Part shown: positions 8,041-18,400 of the stretch, piece after piece
Layout: each line of letters begins with the position of its first letter
Position numbering within the stretch: the stretch's first letter is position 1
NCBI RefSeq assembly: GCF_009766085.1
Contig: NZ_LMUF01000030.1
Span: 373,632 to 437,631 of the forward strand
Direction of reading: 5' to 3'
Length of the DNA stretch: 64,000 nucleotides
Origin: Burkholderia sp. S171
GTDB taxonomy: Bacteria > Pseudomonadota > Gammaproteobacteria > Burkholderiales > Burkholderiaceae
Notes under the pieces: generated by a model
The model's input: the letters and a program-made list of their open reading frames with translations, nothing else
What the model was told of the DNA's origin: nothing
The model's database searches: none
Made by a program: the position numbers and the translations under genes

Positions 8041-9312
8041 TCAAGCCGGGACAGCTTCCTTTTTCGGAGCTTTGTCGTGCGCGAGAATGAATTCGCGCAG
8101 TTGCGGATACACCATCGTGCGCCAGCGGCGGCCCGAGAAAATGCCATAGTGGCCGGCCTTCTCAGCCATATAGTGGCGTTTGTTCTTCGCCGGAATGCCG
8201 GTGCACAGATCATGTGCAGCGCGAGTCTGGCCGCTACCGGAGATGTCGTCGAGTTCGCCTTCGATGGTCAGCAGTGCCGTGTGCTTGATGTCCTGCGGAC
8301 GCACCAGCTCGCCGTTGACGTCCCACGTCCCTTCGGCCAGACGGAACTCCTGGAACACAATGCGAATGGTGTCGAGGTAGTAGTCGGCATCCATGTCGAG
8401 CACGGCATTGTATTCGTCATAGAAGCGGCGATGTTGCTCTGCATCTTCGTCGTCACCACGCATCAGGTTCTGATAGAAGTCCCAATGCGCCGTCACGTGC
8501 CGCTCAGGGTTCATGGCGACAAAACCGGCATGCTGCAGAAAGCCCGGATACACCTTGCGGCCGACACCCGGATAGTTCGCCGGCACCGTGTAGATCACGT
8601 TGTTTTCGAACCATTCGTATGAATGTTCACTCGCGAGCGAGTTGACCGACGTGGGGCTGCGACGGGCATCAATAGGACCGCCCATCATGGTCATGGTGCG
8701 CGGCGTGTCTTCACCACGGCTGGCCATCAGCGCGATGGCGGCGAGCACCGGCACGGTCGGCTGGCACACCGAGATCACGTGCAGGTCTTTCGCGCCAATA
8801 TGGCGGATGAATTCCTGGATGTACTCCACGTAGTCGTCGAGATGAAACGAGCCGTCTTCAAGCGGCACCATGCGCGCGTCGAGCCAGTCGGTCAGATAGA
8901 CCTTGTGATCGTGCAGCAGCGTTTTTACGGTGTCGCGCAACAGCGTGGAGTGGTGACCTGACAGCGGGGCGCAGACCAGCACGATAGGTTCGGTCTTGAG
9001 TTCGGTGACCGTGGCGCTGTCGTCCGAGAAACGCTTGAAGCGGATCAGCCGGCAGAAGGGTTTTTCCACCACGATCTGCTCAACGATAGGAATGGCATGG
9101 CCGTTCTTCTCGATCTGGTGCAATTCGAATTCCGGCTTTTCGTAGTCCTTGCCCAGGCGGTACAGCAACTCGTAGCCGGCCGCGAGCCGCGTGGAACCGG
9201 GCACGTACGCGAGCGGGCTGGAAGGATTGGTGAACGACTTCGATGCCGCTTCCGCCCATGCCGTAAGGGGACTCAACATGGCCCGCTGAAACTCGTGGAA
9301 TTGATAGAGCAT
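8041..9312 (-). CDS. phaZ: Intracellular polyhydroxybutyrate depolymerase
   Basis: 423-residue enzyme that mobilises stored poly-3-hydroxybutyrate granules in the cytoplasm. With the ATG at 9312 (MLYQFHEFQRAML) the catalytic triad falls at C183 (VISVCQPTVP), D355 (EGELDD) and H388 (AGHYGIFSG), exactly the numbering described for Ralstonia eutropha PhaZ1, which settles both identity and start. The longer open frame reaching 9444 adds residues with no family match. The nucleophile is cysteine instead of the serine of extracellular depolymerases. A good promoter lies far upstream (9700-9728), implying a leader of nearly 400 nt. No other pha gene is in the window. Confidence 0.95.
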   Translation of the reverse strand: MLYQFHEFQRAMLSPLTAWAEAASKSFTNPSSPLAYVPGSTRLAAGYELLYRLGKDYEKPEFELHQIEKNGHAIPIVEQIVVEKPFCRLIRFKRFSDDSATVTELKTEPIVLVCAPLSGHHSTLLRDTVKTLLHDHKVYLTDWLDARMVPLEDGSFHLDDYVEYIQEFIRHIGAKDLHVISVCQPTVPVLAAIALMASRGEDTPRTMTMMGGPIDARRSPTSVNSLASEHSYEWFENNVIYTVPANYPGVGRKVYPGFLQHAGFVAMNPERHVTAHWDFYQNLMRGDDEDAEQHRRFYDEYNAVLDMDADYYLDTIRIVFQEFRLAEGTWDVNGELVRPQDIKHTALLTIEGELDDISGSGQTRAAHDLCTGIPAKNKRHYMAEKAGHYGIFSGRRWRTMVYPQLREFILAHDKAPKKEAVPA

Positions 9313-9815
9313 GTCTGACCTGTATAAAACCGGCTGCGTCCGTGTTCGGGAGCGTCTCCGGCGGTTGGCCTCTATCGGCGGTGGCGTCATGCCGGGGCAG
9401 GCTTTCGCTGGTTCCCGGCTCGGCGTGCAGTTCGTCGATTGCACCGTATTGCTGGCGCTGGCAGTTATTCGTTATTGCTTATTTGCTTCATGAGAGGTCG
9501 CGGGGAATTGGGGCAGGGAGTGGGATCGAGCTTGGGCATAACCGGCGTTGCGCCTTCTGGGCTGAACATGGAACAGCACACGAAACACATGCCGGCTAAG
9601 CCGTAACACCAGACCCCATTCACCTTTCGCTTCGGACTCCACTTTGGAGCCCCGCCTTGAGCCCTAATTCACCGAACGACCGGTCGGAAAGCCTCTCCGA
9701 TCATAGCCAAGAATGTGCTTTTGTGCAACGCAACATACGTGTTCTTTACCGCTATTGAGCATGAATTTAGCGTGAAAACCGTCAAATTTCGTCAATCATT
9801 CGAATAACATTACGT
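9313..9815. other. Intergenic region upstream of phaZ
   Basis: 503 bp without a gene. It contains the phaZ promoter (9700-9728, minus strand), about 380 nt of probable phaZ leader, and an AT-richer stretch at 9720-9815 next to the end of the GH15 gene. No terminator with a clear T run was found for the GH15 gene. Confidence 0.6.
9700..9728 (-). promoter_or_regulatory. Strong sigma70-like promoter, phaZ
   Basis: On the minus strand TTGCAC (9728-9723) and TATGAT (9705-9700) are spaced by exactly 17 bp. The predicted start near 9693 lies about 380 nt before the phaZ ATG. Confidence 0.65.
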
Positions 9816-11675
9816 TTAGCTTTCTTTTGTGAGCGTTGCATCCGAGGGTTTGTCCTGACGCGACGTGGGTTGGCCCGTTGCCTTCGCCATGCCTTGTTCG
9901 TGCCGCATCAGGTTCATACCGGTATGCACGAGCGCGACATGCGAAAACGCCTGCGGAAAGTTACCAACAAGACGTTTCGCGACCGTGTCATATTCCTCGG
10001 CCAGCAGACCGACGTCGTTCGCGAGACCCAGTAAACGCTCGAACATGGCATACGCTTCCTCGTGGCGGCCCTGCAACGCGAGGTTGTCGACCAGCCAGAA
10101 GCTACACGCGAGAAACGTGCCTTCCCCGGGCGGCAGGCCGTCCTGTACTTCCGCCGTGTGGTATCGCTTGACCAGCCCGTCATGCGTGAGATCACGCTCG
10201 ATGGCGTGGAGCGTGGAGATCACGCGCGGATCTTCCGGCGGCAGAAAACCGAGCAGCGGAATCAGCAGCAAACTGGCATCGAGATCGGCGCCGCCGTACG
10301 TCTGTGCGAACGAGTTCATCGATGGATTCCAGCTTTTCTCGCACACGTCCGCGTGAATGGTGTCGCGCATGGCGCGCCAGTGGTCGGTCGGCCCTTCCAG
10401 GCTGAACTGTTCCGCCGATTTGATCGCGCGGTCGTAGGCGACCCACGCCATGACCTTCGAAAACGTGAATTGCTGACGGCCGCCGCGTGTTTCCCAGATG
10501 CCTTCGTCCGCTTCCTGCCAGATGGTGTCCAGGTGATCGAGCATGGCGCGCTGGATCGACCATACGGTTTCATCGCCCTGAAGGCCGCCCACGCGCGCGA
10601 GATGCAGCGCGTTCATGACCTCGCCGTAGACATCGAGTTGCAACTGGTTGACCGCGCCGTTGCCAATGCGCACGGGCTTCGAGTTCTCGTAACCCGGCAG
10701 CCAGTCGGCTTCCCATTCGGGCAGGCGCCGCTCGCCGGCAATGCCGTACATGATCTGCACCTGATCCGGCGATCCGGCCATCACGCGGCCGAGCCATGCC
10801 CGCCAGGCGCGCGCTTCATCGTAGTAACCACTGCGCATCATCGCGAGCAGGGTGATGGTGGCGTCGCGTAACCAGCAGTATCGATAATCCCAGTTGCGCG
10901 TGCCGCCCAGTTGCTCCGGCAATGACGTGGTCGGCGCCGCGACAATCCCGCCGGTCGGTTCGTAGGCGAGCGCCTTGAGCGTAATCAGCGAGCGGCGGAT
11001 GGCCGGACCCCAGCGGCCATCAAGGTTGCTGCGTCCCGACCACTCCAGCCAGAAGTTCTCGGTGCGTGCGAATTGCGTATGCGGATCGAGCGCGCGGGGC
11101 AGGCGCAAGTGCGATTGCGAATACACGAGCGAGAAGGGGACGCGCTCACCCTCGCTCACCGTGAATTCGCCGACGGTGCGCATGTTCTCGCCGGTGAGAT
11201 CGATGGGCGTGCGCAACACGCACAGATCGGGACCGGCGATCGCGCGGATACCGCTTTCGTCGGGGAGGCGGCTGACCCAGGGAATGGAGGAGCCGTAATC
11301 GAAGCGCAGCACCAGTTCCATTTTCATCTTCACGGTGCCGCGCCGGCCCACGACGATCCGCACGAGATCGGACGCGCCGTCACGGACCGGCATGAAGTCG
11401 ATGAGCGAAACCTTGCCGTCGGGCGTTTCGAAATCGGTTTCCAGGATCAGCGTATCGCCGCGATACCGGCGCGTGATGACGGGCGGCGGGGCGCCGTCGG
11501 GCAGGTCGGGCGTAATCAGCCAGCGGCCGTTTTCCGGCGTGCCCAACAGCGCGGCAAAACACGCGCCGGAGTCGAAGCGCGGCCAGCACAGCCAGTCTAT
11601 CGAGCCCTCTTTTGAAATCAGGGCGGCGGTGTGACCGTCGCCGACCAGGGCGTAATCCTCAATCAATGCGGGCAT
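9816..11675 (-). CDS. Glycoside hydrolase family 15 protein (glucoamylase/trehalase-like)
   Basis: 619-residue cytosolic protein of the bacterial GH15 group. The N-terminal beta-sandwich region (1-230) opens IEDYALVGDGHTAALISKEG and SIDWLCWPRFDSGACF, the standard family start. The (alpha/alpha)6 catalytic barrel (240-590) includes NWDYRYCWLRDATITL, an EADEGIWETRGG segment expected to hold the general acid and GLLAEEYD expected to hold the general base. Members hydrolyse terminal alpha-glucosidic bonds of maltooligosaccharides or trehalose; specificity cannot be chosen from sequence. There is no signal peptide. The C-terminal 25 residues are Ser/Thr/Lys-rich. It is monocistronic, with unrelated neighbours. 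Confidence 0.92.
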   Translation of the reverse strand: MPALIEDYALVGDGHTAALISKEGSIDWLCWPRFDSGACFAALLGTPENGRWLITPDLPDGAPPPVITRRYRGDTLILETDFETPDGKVSLIDFMPVRDGASDLVRIVVGRRGTVKMKMELVLRFDYGSSIPWVSRLPDESGIRAIAGPDLCVLRTPIDLTGENMRTVGEFTVSEGERVPFSLVYSQSHLRLPRALDPHTQFARTENFWLEWSGRSNLDGRWGPAIRRSLITLKALAYEPTGGIVAAPTTSLPEQLGGTRNWDYRYCWLRDATITLLAMMRSGYYDEARAWRAWLGRVMAGSPDQVQIMYGIAGERRLPEWEADWLPGYENSKPVRIGNGAVNQLQLDVYGEVMNALHLARVGGLQGDETVWSIQRAMLDHLDTIWQEADEGIWETRGGRQQFTFSKVMAWVAYDRAIKSAEQFSLEGPTDHWRAMRDTIHADVCEKSWNPSMNSFAQTYGGADLDASLLLIPLLGFLPPEDPRVISTLHAIERDLTHDGLVKRYHTAEVQDGLPPGEGTFLACSFWLVDNLALQGRHEEAYAMFERLLGLANDVGLLAEEYDTVAKRLVGNFPQAFSHVALVHTGMNLMRHEQGMAKATGQPTSRQDKPSDATLTKES

Positions 11676-12039
11676 AGGCTAGGGGTTTGAGGTCGATGCG
11701 GCCGCAGTACAGGCGCCGCGTGGTTGGGGAGGCCAAGCTGTTCCAGCCCGTCGAGCGTTCGATTATGAAGCGCATTCGGCTTTCGCGTTTTTCATGCAGG
11801 TCATCATGCATGTCTGTCACGGGGTTCGGTCGCAAGTTCCAGTCCGTCACGCCGAGTCTGGGTAGCCTTGCGCAAACGCAAGCGCGGAAAGGTTGAAAAA
11901 ACGTGTGACAAATGCATAGAATGAAACTTCGCGCCTGACGGTGGTTTCGCCGAACGTAGTCATGTGGGTCCGTGCCATTGGACCTTGATGATGCTCGTCA
12001 CGCGCTCCCTGCTTGCTTAACGTTTCGAGGACATCGAAA
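11676..12039. other. Divergent intergenic region between GH15 gene and small CDS
   Basis: 364 bp with no gene that I can support. It holds a plausible plus-strand promoter at 11893-11922. Several short open frames on both strands have no ribosome site. Confidence 0.5.
11893..11922 (+). promoter_or_regulatory. Sigma70-like promoter for the small CDS at 12040
   Basis: TTGAAA (11893-11898) and TAGAAT (11917-11922) are separated by 18 bp in a locally AT-rich stretch. Confidence 0.5.
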
Positions 12040-12297
12040 GTGAAAGCCATGCTGAATCCGTCGAGAGCCGATTGCATCGCCATCCTGTCGGCTGCGAGCC
12101 GTATCGTCGATCAAACCACGCTCCTGGATCTCAATTACCAAAATCTCGGCCTGTCCCGCAACGGGATGGAAACCGCTGCGTCGTTCCTGATCGAACGCGC
12201 CTGCTTCACGCGGCATCGCGCGGTCGATGGGCGTACTGCCGTGGGCGGTTTGTCGCTGCAGGGCCGGATGCGCCTCGACCAGCTCGCCAATAACTGA
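12040..12297 (+). CDS. Small hypothetical protein, winged-helix-like
   Basis: 85-residue protein that I do not recognise by name. I prefer the GTG at 12040 because GAGGA (12027-12031) is 8 nt before it; an in-frame ATG at 12049 is the alternative. The chain reads as helix (RADCIAILSAASRIV), helix (LNYQNLGLSRNGMETAASFLIERACF), a polar turn and then GGLSLQGRMRLDQLAN, the order of a small winged-helix domain in which a final G-L-T/S-x-x-G-x-x-x-L motif closes the fold. Promoter and ribosome site support expression. A regulatory role is an inference only. No neighbour suggests a pathway. Confidence 0.6.
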   Translation: MKAMLNPSRADCIAILSAASRIVDQTTLLDLNYQNLGLSRNGMETAASFLIERACFTRHRAVDGRTAVGGLSLQGRMRLDQLANN

Positions 12298-12480
12298 TAC
12301 GGATTGCGCTGCAACACGCAGCGCCGTCGTTCAACTTCAGAACATTCCTAGTGCGCGGGATCGCGGATTGCGACCCCGCGTTCATCGCGTTGCTCGTCGT
12401 TCGGAACCTCGCTTCAATAACGACGTCTTATGGAGCGCGGTGCAGATAGCAACCCGATGGTTATGCACGGGTTGAGGCCG

Positions 12481-12633
12481 TCAGAAATGTGTCGCGCTCA
12501 GTCCGAACACGCCGATCAGTCCGATGATGATGAGGTAAATCGCGACGATGAAGTTGAGCAGGCGCGGCACGATCAGGATCAGAATGCCTGCTATCAGCGC
12601 GACCAGCGGTCCGAGGCTCAGATGGATATCCAT
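12481..12633 (-). CDS. DUF3096 domain-containing small membrane protein
   Basis: 50-residue protein too short for routine ORF listing. The complement reads from an ATG at 12633, with AAGGAG a few bases upstream, to a TGA at 12481. It begins MDIHLSLGPLVALIAG and continues as two hydrophobic helices (residues 8-24 and 27-44) joined by the short VPRLLN turn, ending SATHF. The pattern SLxPLVALIAGILILIxPRLLNxIVAIYLIxIGLIGxFG is what I know as DUF3096, a family of small inner-membrane proteins of unknown function. It is monocistronic between the small CDS at 12040 and the lactonase gene. Confidence 0.88.
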   Translation of the reverse strand: MDIHLSLGPLVALIAGILILIVPRLLNFIVAIYLIIIGLIGVFGLSATHF

Positions 12634-12799
12634 GGTGACTCCTTGTTGATTTTTTGATGGGAATGGGTCTGCATCAGGTCTGCATCATGCGCCGAAGCAG
12701 TGACTGGTGACAATTGGGACAATCGGGCGCTTTCCACGGCTCATGTAACCTGAAACAAGCCCTGAAACAAGCCGTAATAACGAACGATCAGGAGGCAGT

Positions 12800-14188
12800 A
12801 TGCAATTGGTGGATTTCACTCATTTCCCTCGTTTGACGCGTCTTACCCGTCGGTTTCCTTCTACGTCCCGTGTCCGGGGCTTCGCTCCCACGCAAACATC
12901 GTGCCGCGCCGTTGAACCGGCTTGCGTGCCTTCATCTGAGCGTCGCCCTGGCCGGCCGCGATTGATGTCAAAAAGCGTCGCGGCGGGGGTGGCGGCAGTG
13001 TTGTCGCTTGCTGCTGCTCAAGCTTTCGCGCAAGGGGCGGGGGCGACTGAGACGGGTATGTCAGCAACTGCGTCAGGTGCGTCCGATAACGGCGTATTCG
13101 ACTTGCTTGTGGGCACGTACACCGGCAGCGGCAAGAGCGAGGGAATCTACGTGTACCGGTTCGATGCAAACACCGGTGCGATCACGCGCCTTTCTTCCGC
13201 GCAGACGGTGAATCCTTCTTATCTCGTGGTGAGCCACGACCGGCAGCATGTCTACGCGGTCAACGAGTTGCCTGGCGATAATGGTCCCGCTTCGCAACGC
13301 GGCGGCATCAGCGCATTCCGCTTCGATCCCCCGAGCGGACAACTCACCTTCGTGAACCGTGTCTCGTCCGATGGCAACGATCCCGCGTATCTCGCGCTAT
13401 CGCCGGATGGCCGTTATTTGCTGACCGCCAACTACTCGGTGGCATCGAATCCGGGTGGCAGCTTTGCCGTGTTTCCACTGGAAGGCGACCGGGTTGATCC
13501 GTCGGTGCTCACCGTGCATCATGACGGCAGCGGTCCTGTGAAAGGACGCCAGGACAATTCGCACGTTCATTCCACGGTGTTTTCGCCCGACGGCCGTTAT
13601 CTGTTCGCGCAGGATCTGGGTGCGGACAAGATCTACTCGTACAGGTACACGGCCGACGGCAGCCGCGGCTTGTTCGGGCCGACCGAGTCGCGTTATACGC
13701 TCGTGAAACCCGGTTCCGGACCGCGCCATCTGATTTTCGATCAGGCCGCCAAACACGCTTACCTCACGACCGAAATGAGTGCGTCGGTGTCGGTGTACGA
13801 CTATGACGACGGCAAGCTCACGTTGAGGCAAACCCTGCCGATGACCGCGCCCGGTTTCAAGGGCAAGGTTGGCGGCGGCGCGATCCATATGTCGCCGGAT
13901 GGCCGCTTCCTCTACGCCACCAATCGCGGGGATGCGAACGAAATCCTGACCTACGCCGTGAATCCCTCCGATGGGCATCTCAAGCTGCTCGGCCGCAACT
14001 CGACGCTCGGCAAGACGCCGCGCGAATTTGCGATCGATCCGACCGGCCGCTGGCTGATCGTCGGCAACCAGGACAGCGACAGCGCCTACTTTTTCCGGCG
14101 TAATCCGGACACGGGCGAACTTGCGTCTGATCCGAAGCGCCTGGAGATTGGTTCGCCGGTCGATTTCAAGTTTGTTTCGCCATCCTGA
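12800..14188 (+). CDS. Lactonase-type seven-bladed beta-propeller (6-phosphogluconolactonase YbhE-like), exported
   Basis: Protein of the lactonase/cytochrome cd1-propeller family. Repeated blades are visible as YLVVSHDRQHVYAVNE, YLALSPDGRYLLTANY, TVFSPDGRYLFAQDLG, IHMSPDGRFLYATNRG and FAIDPTGRWLIVGNQ. A signal peptide (MSKSVAAGVAAVLSL...AFA) begins at residue 56, so it is probably periplasmic and not a true cytosolic pgl. The start is uncertain: the ATG at 12800 has a perfect AGGAGG but only 4 nt spacing and adds 55 Arg-rich residues before the signal; an ATG at 12965 starts exactly at the signal but has a poor ribosome site. The substrate is unknown. It stands alone. Confidence 0.88.
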   Translation: MQLVDFTHFPRLTRLTRRFPSTSRVRGFAPTQTSCRAVEPACVPSSERRPGRPRLMSKSVAAGVAAVLSLAAAQAFAQGAGATETGMSATASGASDNGVFDLLVGTYTGSGKSEGIYVYRFDANTGAITRLSSAQTVNPSYLVVSHDRQHVYAVNELPGDNGPASQRGGISAFRFDPPSGQLTFVNRVSSDGNDPAYLALSPDGRYLLTANYSVASNPGGSFAVFPLEGDRVDPSVLTVHHDGSGPVKGRQDNSHVHSTVFSPDGRYLFAQDLGADKIYSYRYTADGSRGLFGPTESRYTLVKPGSGPRHLIFDQAAKHAYLTTEMSASVSVYDYDDGKLTLRQTLPMTAPGFKGKVGGGAIHMSPDGRFLYATNRGDANEILTYAVNPSDGHLKLLGRNSTLGKTPREFAIDPTGRWLIVGNQDSDSAYFFRRNPDTGELASDPKRLEIGSPVDFKFVSPS

Positions 14189-14203
14189 AGAGTGTTTCCC
14201 TAG

Positions 14204-14245
14204 CTGTGCGAGTCGTGGATCGTCCGTGGTTCGTGGCTCGCACAG
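14204..14245 (+). terminator. Possible terminator hairpin after the lactonase gene
   Basis: CTGTGCGAG (14204-14212) pairs with CTCGCACAG (14237-14245). The loop is long (24 nt) and the following T run is poor, so this is tentative. Confidence 0.3.
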
Positions 14246-14329
14246 TTATCTCAAGTAACGTGGTTTTGGTTTAACCCGTAAGGCCGGAGTCGTCCCGCGG
14301 GGTCGTCCCGGAACAGAAGGAATTCAACG

Positions 14330-15403
14330 TTGAACATTACGTCAGCAGTAAACAAGGAGTCGGGTCCCCCCGCCGGCCAAATCGCCCGGAGTACGCCGCC
14401 GGACGCGCCTACGCCGCCGGGTTTCATCTGTGCGTTCCGGTTTGTCGGCGCAGAAGCGTTACGGCTGTCCTGGGATGAAGCGCGTCGCGAGATTGCGGGC
14501 GACGGCCCGACATGGCTGCATCTGAGCGCAAACGACGACACCGTCGAAAGCTGGCTGACCGGCGTGACCGCCATGCCCGATGTCGCCCGCGAATTCCTGA
14601 ACGGTGAGGACAAGCGTCCGCGCGTGCACATGGGCGGGACGTTCATGTATGGCGTCGTGGCGGATCTTGAGCGCGTCGCGGAAACGCCCGACGCCGATCC
14701 GAACGCGCAGGCCACGCGCCGGGCGACGGGCGCGCTGCGCTTTTACGTCGATAGAAACCGCATGATCACGGTGCGCGCACAGCCGTTGCAATCGACCGAC
14801 CGGCTGCGTCATGCCGTGCTCGAAGGCGCCGTGTTCCGCGATACCGTCGATCTTTTCGCCGGCCTGATTCGCGCGTTGAACGAGACGTTCGCAGATCGTA
14901 TCGATGAAATCGGCGACCGGCTCGATGACGTCGAGGAGGGCGTGCTCGACGGCCGTCATTCAAACTGGCGTGCGGAGTTGGGGTCGGTGCGCCGGCGGCT
15001 GGTGGAGGTGAAGCGGTTCGTGGATCCTGAACGCAACGCGCTCACGCAACTGGTCATGCGGCGGCTGGAATGGGCGGAACCCCGGTCGATGGAAACGCTG
15101 GTCCAGGCCATTCAGGTGCTCAACGGACTGGCGGCCGGGCTTGAAGCGCAATACGAACGCTCGAAGCTGCTGCAGGAAGAGATTGCCGCGTTGCTGTCGG
15201 AAGACATCAACCGCAAGCTCCTGTGGCTCGCGGTCATGTCCGCGTTGCTGATGCCCGCAACGCTTGTGTCCGGTATTTTCGGCATGAACGTGGCGGGGCT
15301 GCCCGGCACGCACGACGGTCATTCGTTCTTTATCGTGATGGGCGTGATGGCCGTTTGCGCCGCTTTTACGCTGTATCTGTTGCGGCGCTTGCGGTTGTGG
15401 TGA
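14330..15403 (+). CDS. CorA family divalent cation transporter (ZntB-like)
   Basis: 357-residue inner-membrane transporter. The large cytosolic N-terminal domain (1-290) includes TWLHLSANDDTVESWL and a long charged helix (DRIDEIGDRLDDVEEGVLDGR) forming the funnel. Two C-terminal membrane helices are LLWLAVMSALLMPATLVSGIFGM and SFFIVMGVMAVCAAFTLYLL; between them lies the GMN signature (GIFGMNVAGLPG). In place of the magnesium-channel MPEL loop it has LPGTHDGHS, closer to ZntB zinc transporters. The start is a TTG at 14330 preceded by AGAAGGA at suitable distance; no ATG fits. Zinc or magnesium as cargo is an inference. Confidence 0.92.
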   Translation: MNITSAVNKESGPPAGQIARSTPPDAPTPPGFICAFRFVGAEALRLSWDEARREIAGDGPTWLHLSANDDTVESWLTGVTAMPDVAREFLNGEDKRPRVHMGGTFMYGVVADLERVAETPDADPNAQATRRATGALRFYVDRNRMITVRAQPLQSTDRLRHAVLEGAVFRDTVDLFAGLIRALNETFADRIDEIGDRLDDVEEGVLDGRHSNWRAELGSVRRRLVEVKRFVDPERNALTQLVMRRLEWAEPRSMETLVQAIQVLNGLAAGLEAQYERSKLLQEEIAALLSEDINRKLLWLAVMSALLMPATLVSGIFGMNVAGLPGTHDGHSFFIVMGVMAVCAAFTLYLLRRLRLW

Positions 15404-15485
15404 CGTGATACGGTCAATGGTTGATGGTCGATGCCCAGGCTATGATTTTGCAACCTCGCCTGGGCACCGGCCATCCGCTAGCTGC

Positions 15486-18400
15486 TTATTCCGACGGTCC
15501 CGGTGCCAGCACTTCGCGGTTTCCGTTCGTGCCCATCGGTGAAACCAGGCCCGCTGTTTCCATCTGTTCGACCAGCCGTGCTGCACGGTTATAGCCAATC
15601 CGCAATTGCCGCTGCACCGACGAAATCGATGCCCGGCGATTACGCAACACGAACGACACGGCTTCGTCGTAAAGTGGATCAGCTTCGGCATCGGGCGTAT
15701 CGCCGAACAGATCCGGCGTGCCGCCTTCGGGCGTCGGTCCCGACAAGATCCCTTCCTCGTACTCCGGTTCGCCGAACTGCTTCAGATACTCCACGACGCT
15801 ATGCACTTCTTCGTCGGCGACAAACGCGCCATGCACGCGTTGCGGGTAACCGGTGCCGGGCGGCAGGAACAACATATCGCCGGCGCCGAGCAGGGACTCC
15901 GCGCCCATCTGGTCGAGGATCGTGCGCGAATCGATTTTCGATGACACCTGAAACGCCACCCGCGTCGGAATATTCGCCTTGATCAGCCCGGTGATCACGT
16001 CCACCGACGGCCGCTGCGTCGCGAGAATCAGGTGAATGCCGGCGGCGCGCGCCTTCTGCGCCAGCCGCGCGATCAACTGCTCGATCTGCTTGCCCGCGAC
16101 CATCATCAGGTCGGCGAGCTCGTCGATCACGACCACGATCATCGGCAGTTTGGCGAGCGGTTCCGGTGCGTCGGGCGTGAGCGAGAACGGGTTCGTCAGC
16201 TTCTTGCCGGCCGCTTCGGCATTGCGGATTTTCTGGTTGAAACCCTGCAGATTACGCACGCCCACCGCCGACATCAGCTTGTAGCGCTTTTCCATTTCCC
16301 CGACACACCAGTTCAGTGCGTTCGCGGCCAGCTTCATGTCGGTGACCACCGGCGCGAGCAGATGCGGAATGCCTTCGTACACCGACAACTCCAGCATCTT
16401 CGGGTCGATCATGATCAGGCGCACGTCTTCCGGTTTCGCCTTGTAAAGCAGCGACAGGATCATTGCGTTGATCGCCACCGATTTGCCCGAACCCGTCGTG
16501 CCCGCGACGAGCATGTGCGGCGCGCGCGCGAGGTCGGTCACGACCGGATTGCCGACAATATCCTTGCCCATTGCAATGGTCAGGAACGACTTCGAGTCGC
16601 GATAAACATCGGCTTCCAGGATTTCGGAGAGCCGGATCATTTGCCGTTTGGCATTCGGCAGTTCGAGCCCCATGCAGGTCTTGCCGGGAATCGTTTCGAC
16701 CACGCGAATGGATGTCAGCCCGAGCCCGCGCGAGAGGTCCTTCATCAAGCCGACAATCTGGCTGCCGCGCACGCCTAGCGCCGGTTCGACTTCGAAGCGC
16801 GTGATGACCGGTCCCGCCGATGCACCGACCACGGTCACCGGTACTTTGAATTCCTGCAGGCGCTGCTCGATCAACTGGCCCGTTTCGGCGAGATGTTGTT
16901 CGGAGACGGGTTCGACTTCGTCGGATGCCGGTTCGAGGAGATCGAGGCCGGGGAGATCGACAGCCGACGCCGCGGGCGCGTGGAACTCAAATTCGGTCGC
17001 GATGAAACCACGTACCGGCGGACGGGAATCGGGTTGCTGCGGGGGTGTTTCAGGCGCAGCAGGCGCAGGAGCTGCACTCGTACCCGCACCCGAACTCGCT
17101 CGCGGGAAGTGCACGACGTTCGACGCATGGTCCAGGTTTGGATCTGGTTGTGCTTCGGGCGCCGTTTGCCATTCCGCCTGCGCCGATTGATCGGTCGGCG
17201 TTGGCGTGGCGTATTTGTTCGGGACGTCGGTGCTGGCTTCGACGTTTGCGTTGGTGTCGTCCGGCGTGGCGTGTGGTGTTTCGACAACTCTGAACGGCGG
17301 ACGTGCGGCGCCCGCATCGGCTTGCCAAGGTGGTGTGCGGACCTGATCCGTGGACGCGGTTGTCGAGCTTCCCGAAAGCGGTGAGGTCGGTGTCGTCGGT
17401 GTCGCCGGGGCGATGTCACGCGTCGTCTGCACTGGGTGCGTTTGCCCGGCGCGGACGGCCCACGGCGGGAGATCGGCGAGATGAACCGGCGTCTGCGCGG
17501 GTGTTTGCGGTTGCGTAAGCGGTGACGTATTGGGCGACGACATCGTGTTCGGTGTTGCCGGTTCTTGGCGCGTAAATGAATTGTTCAGGCCATGGGTTTC
17601 GATAGACCCAGAACCGTTCGATGAATTGAGCGCAGTGCCGGAGGACGCCGGATGCGCGGTTCCATTGAACTCGGCCGACGCTATCGGATTCGATGTCCGA
17701 TTTGCAGTCTCGTCGCTATCGACGCGCTGCACAGGCGGGTTCGACAACGGGTTCGAGCGTGCATCGATGGATTGCGTCGTGACCGGGGCGGTTGGTGGTG
17801 TTTGTTGGGCGCCGTTATTGTGGGATGTCGGCGATGCGGGATAGGGCAGGGCGCGGTTGTCGCGGATGTCCACTTCGCCCGTGCCTGCGTTCGTGCTGAT
17901 CGCCGGCTGGGTAGTCTGGGCGCTTGAGCTGAACGTGTAGCCGTCGCGTAACGACGCGTTCGACGAATACGTGCCCGCAACACTCGATGCCGCCATCGAC
18001 GCAACGCCGTCCGCCATTCCCGCTTGCTCGACATGGTTCGCGGATGGGTTCGTTACGACCAATGGAGTATTCGTGCCTGACGTCGGAGGCAAATCCGAGA
18101 TGAATGTGGCGTTAGCAAGTTCCGTCGCGGCTGGTGTCGGCGTGTTGGAGCTTGCGAGACCTGCACTTACCAACGATGTAGAACCGGCGGCGGGCGAAAA
18201 CGATGACGCCATAGAAGCTGTGGGCGTGGTGACAACCGCGGACACTGTGGGAACTGAACCAGCAGAACTACCCGAAGCGGCCAGCGCGTGGGAATCACCC
18301 AAAGCACCCGAAGCGTTCAACGCCGCTGCATCGTGTCCGTTGTCTGCGCCACTTGCATTTGGCAACGCTCCCGCTTCCCGCGCGGCATCAGCGGCATCGG

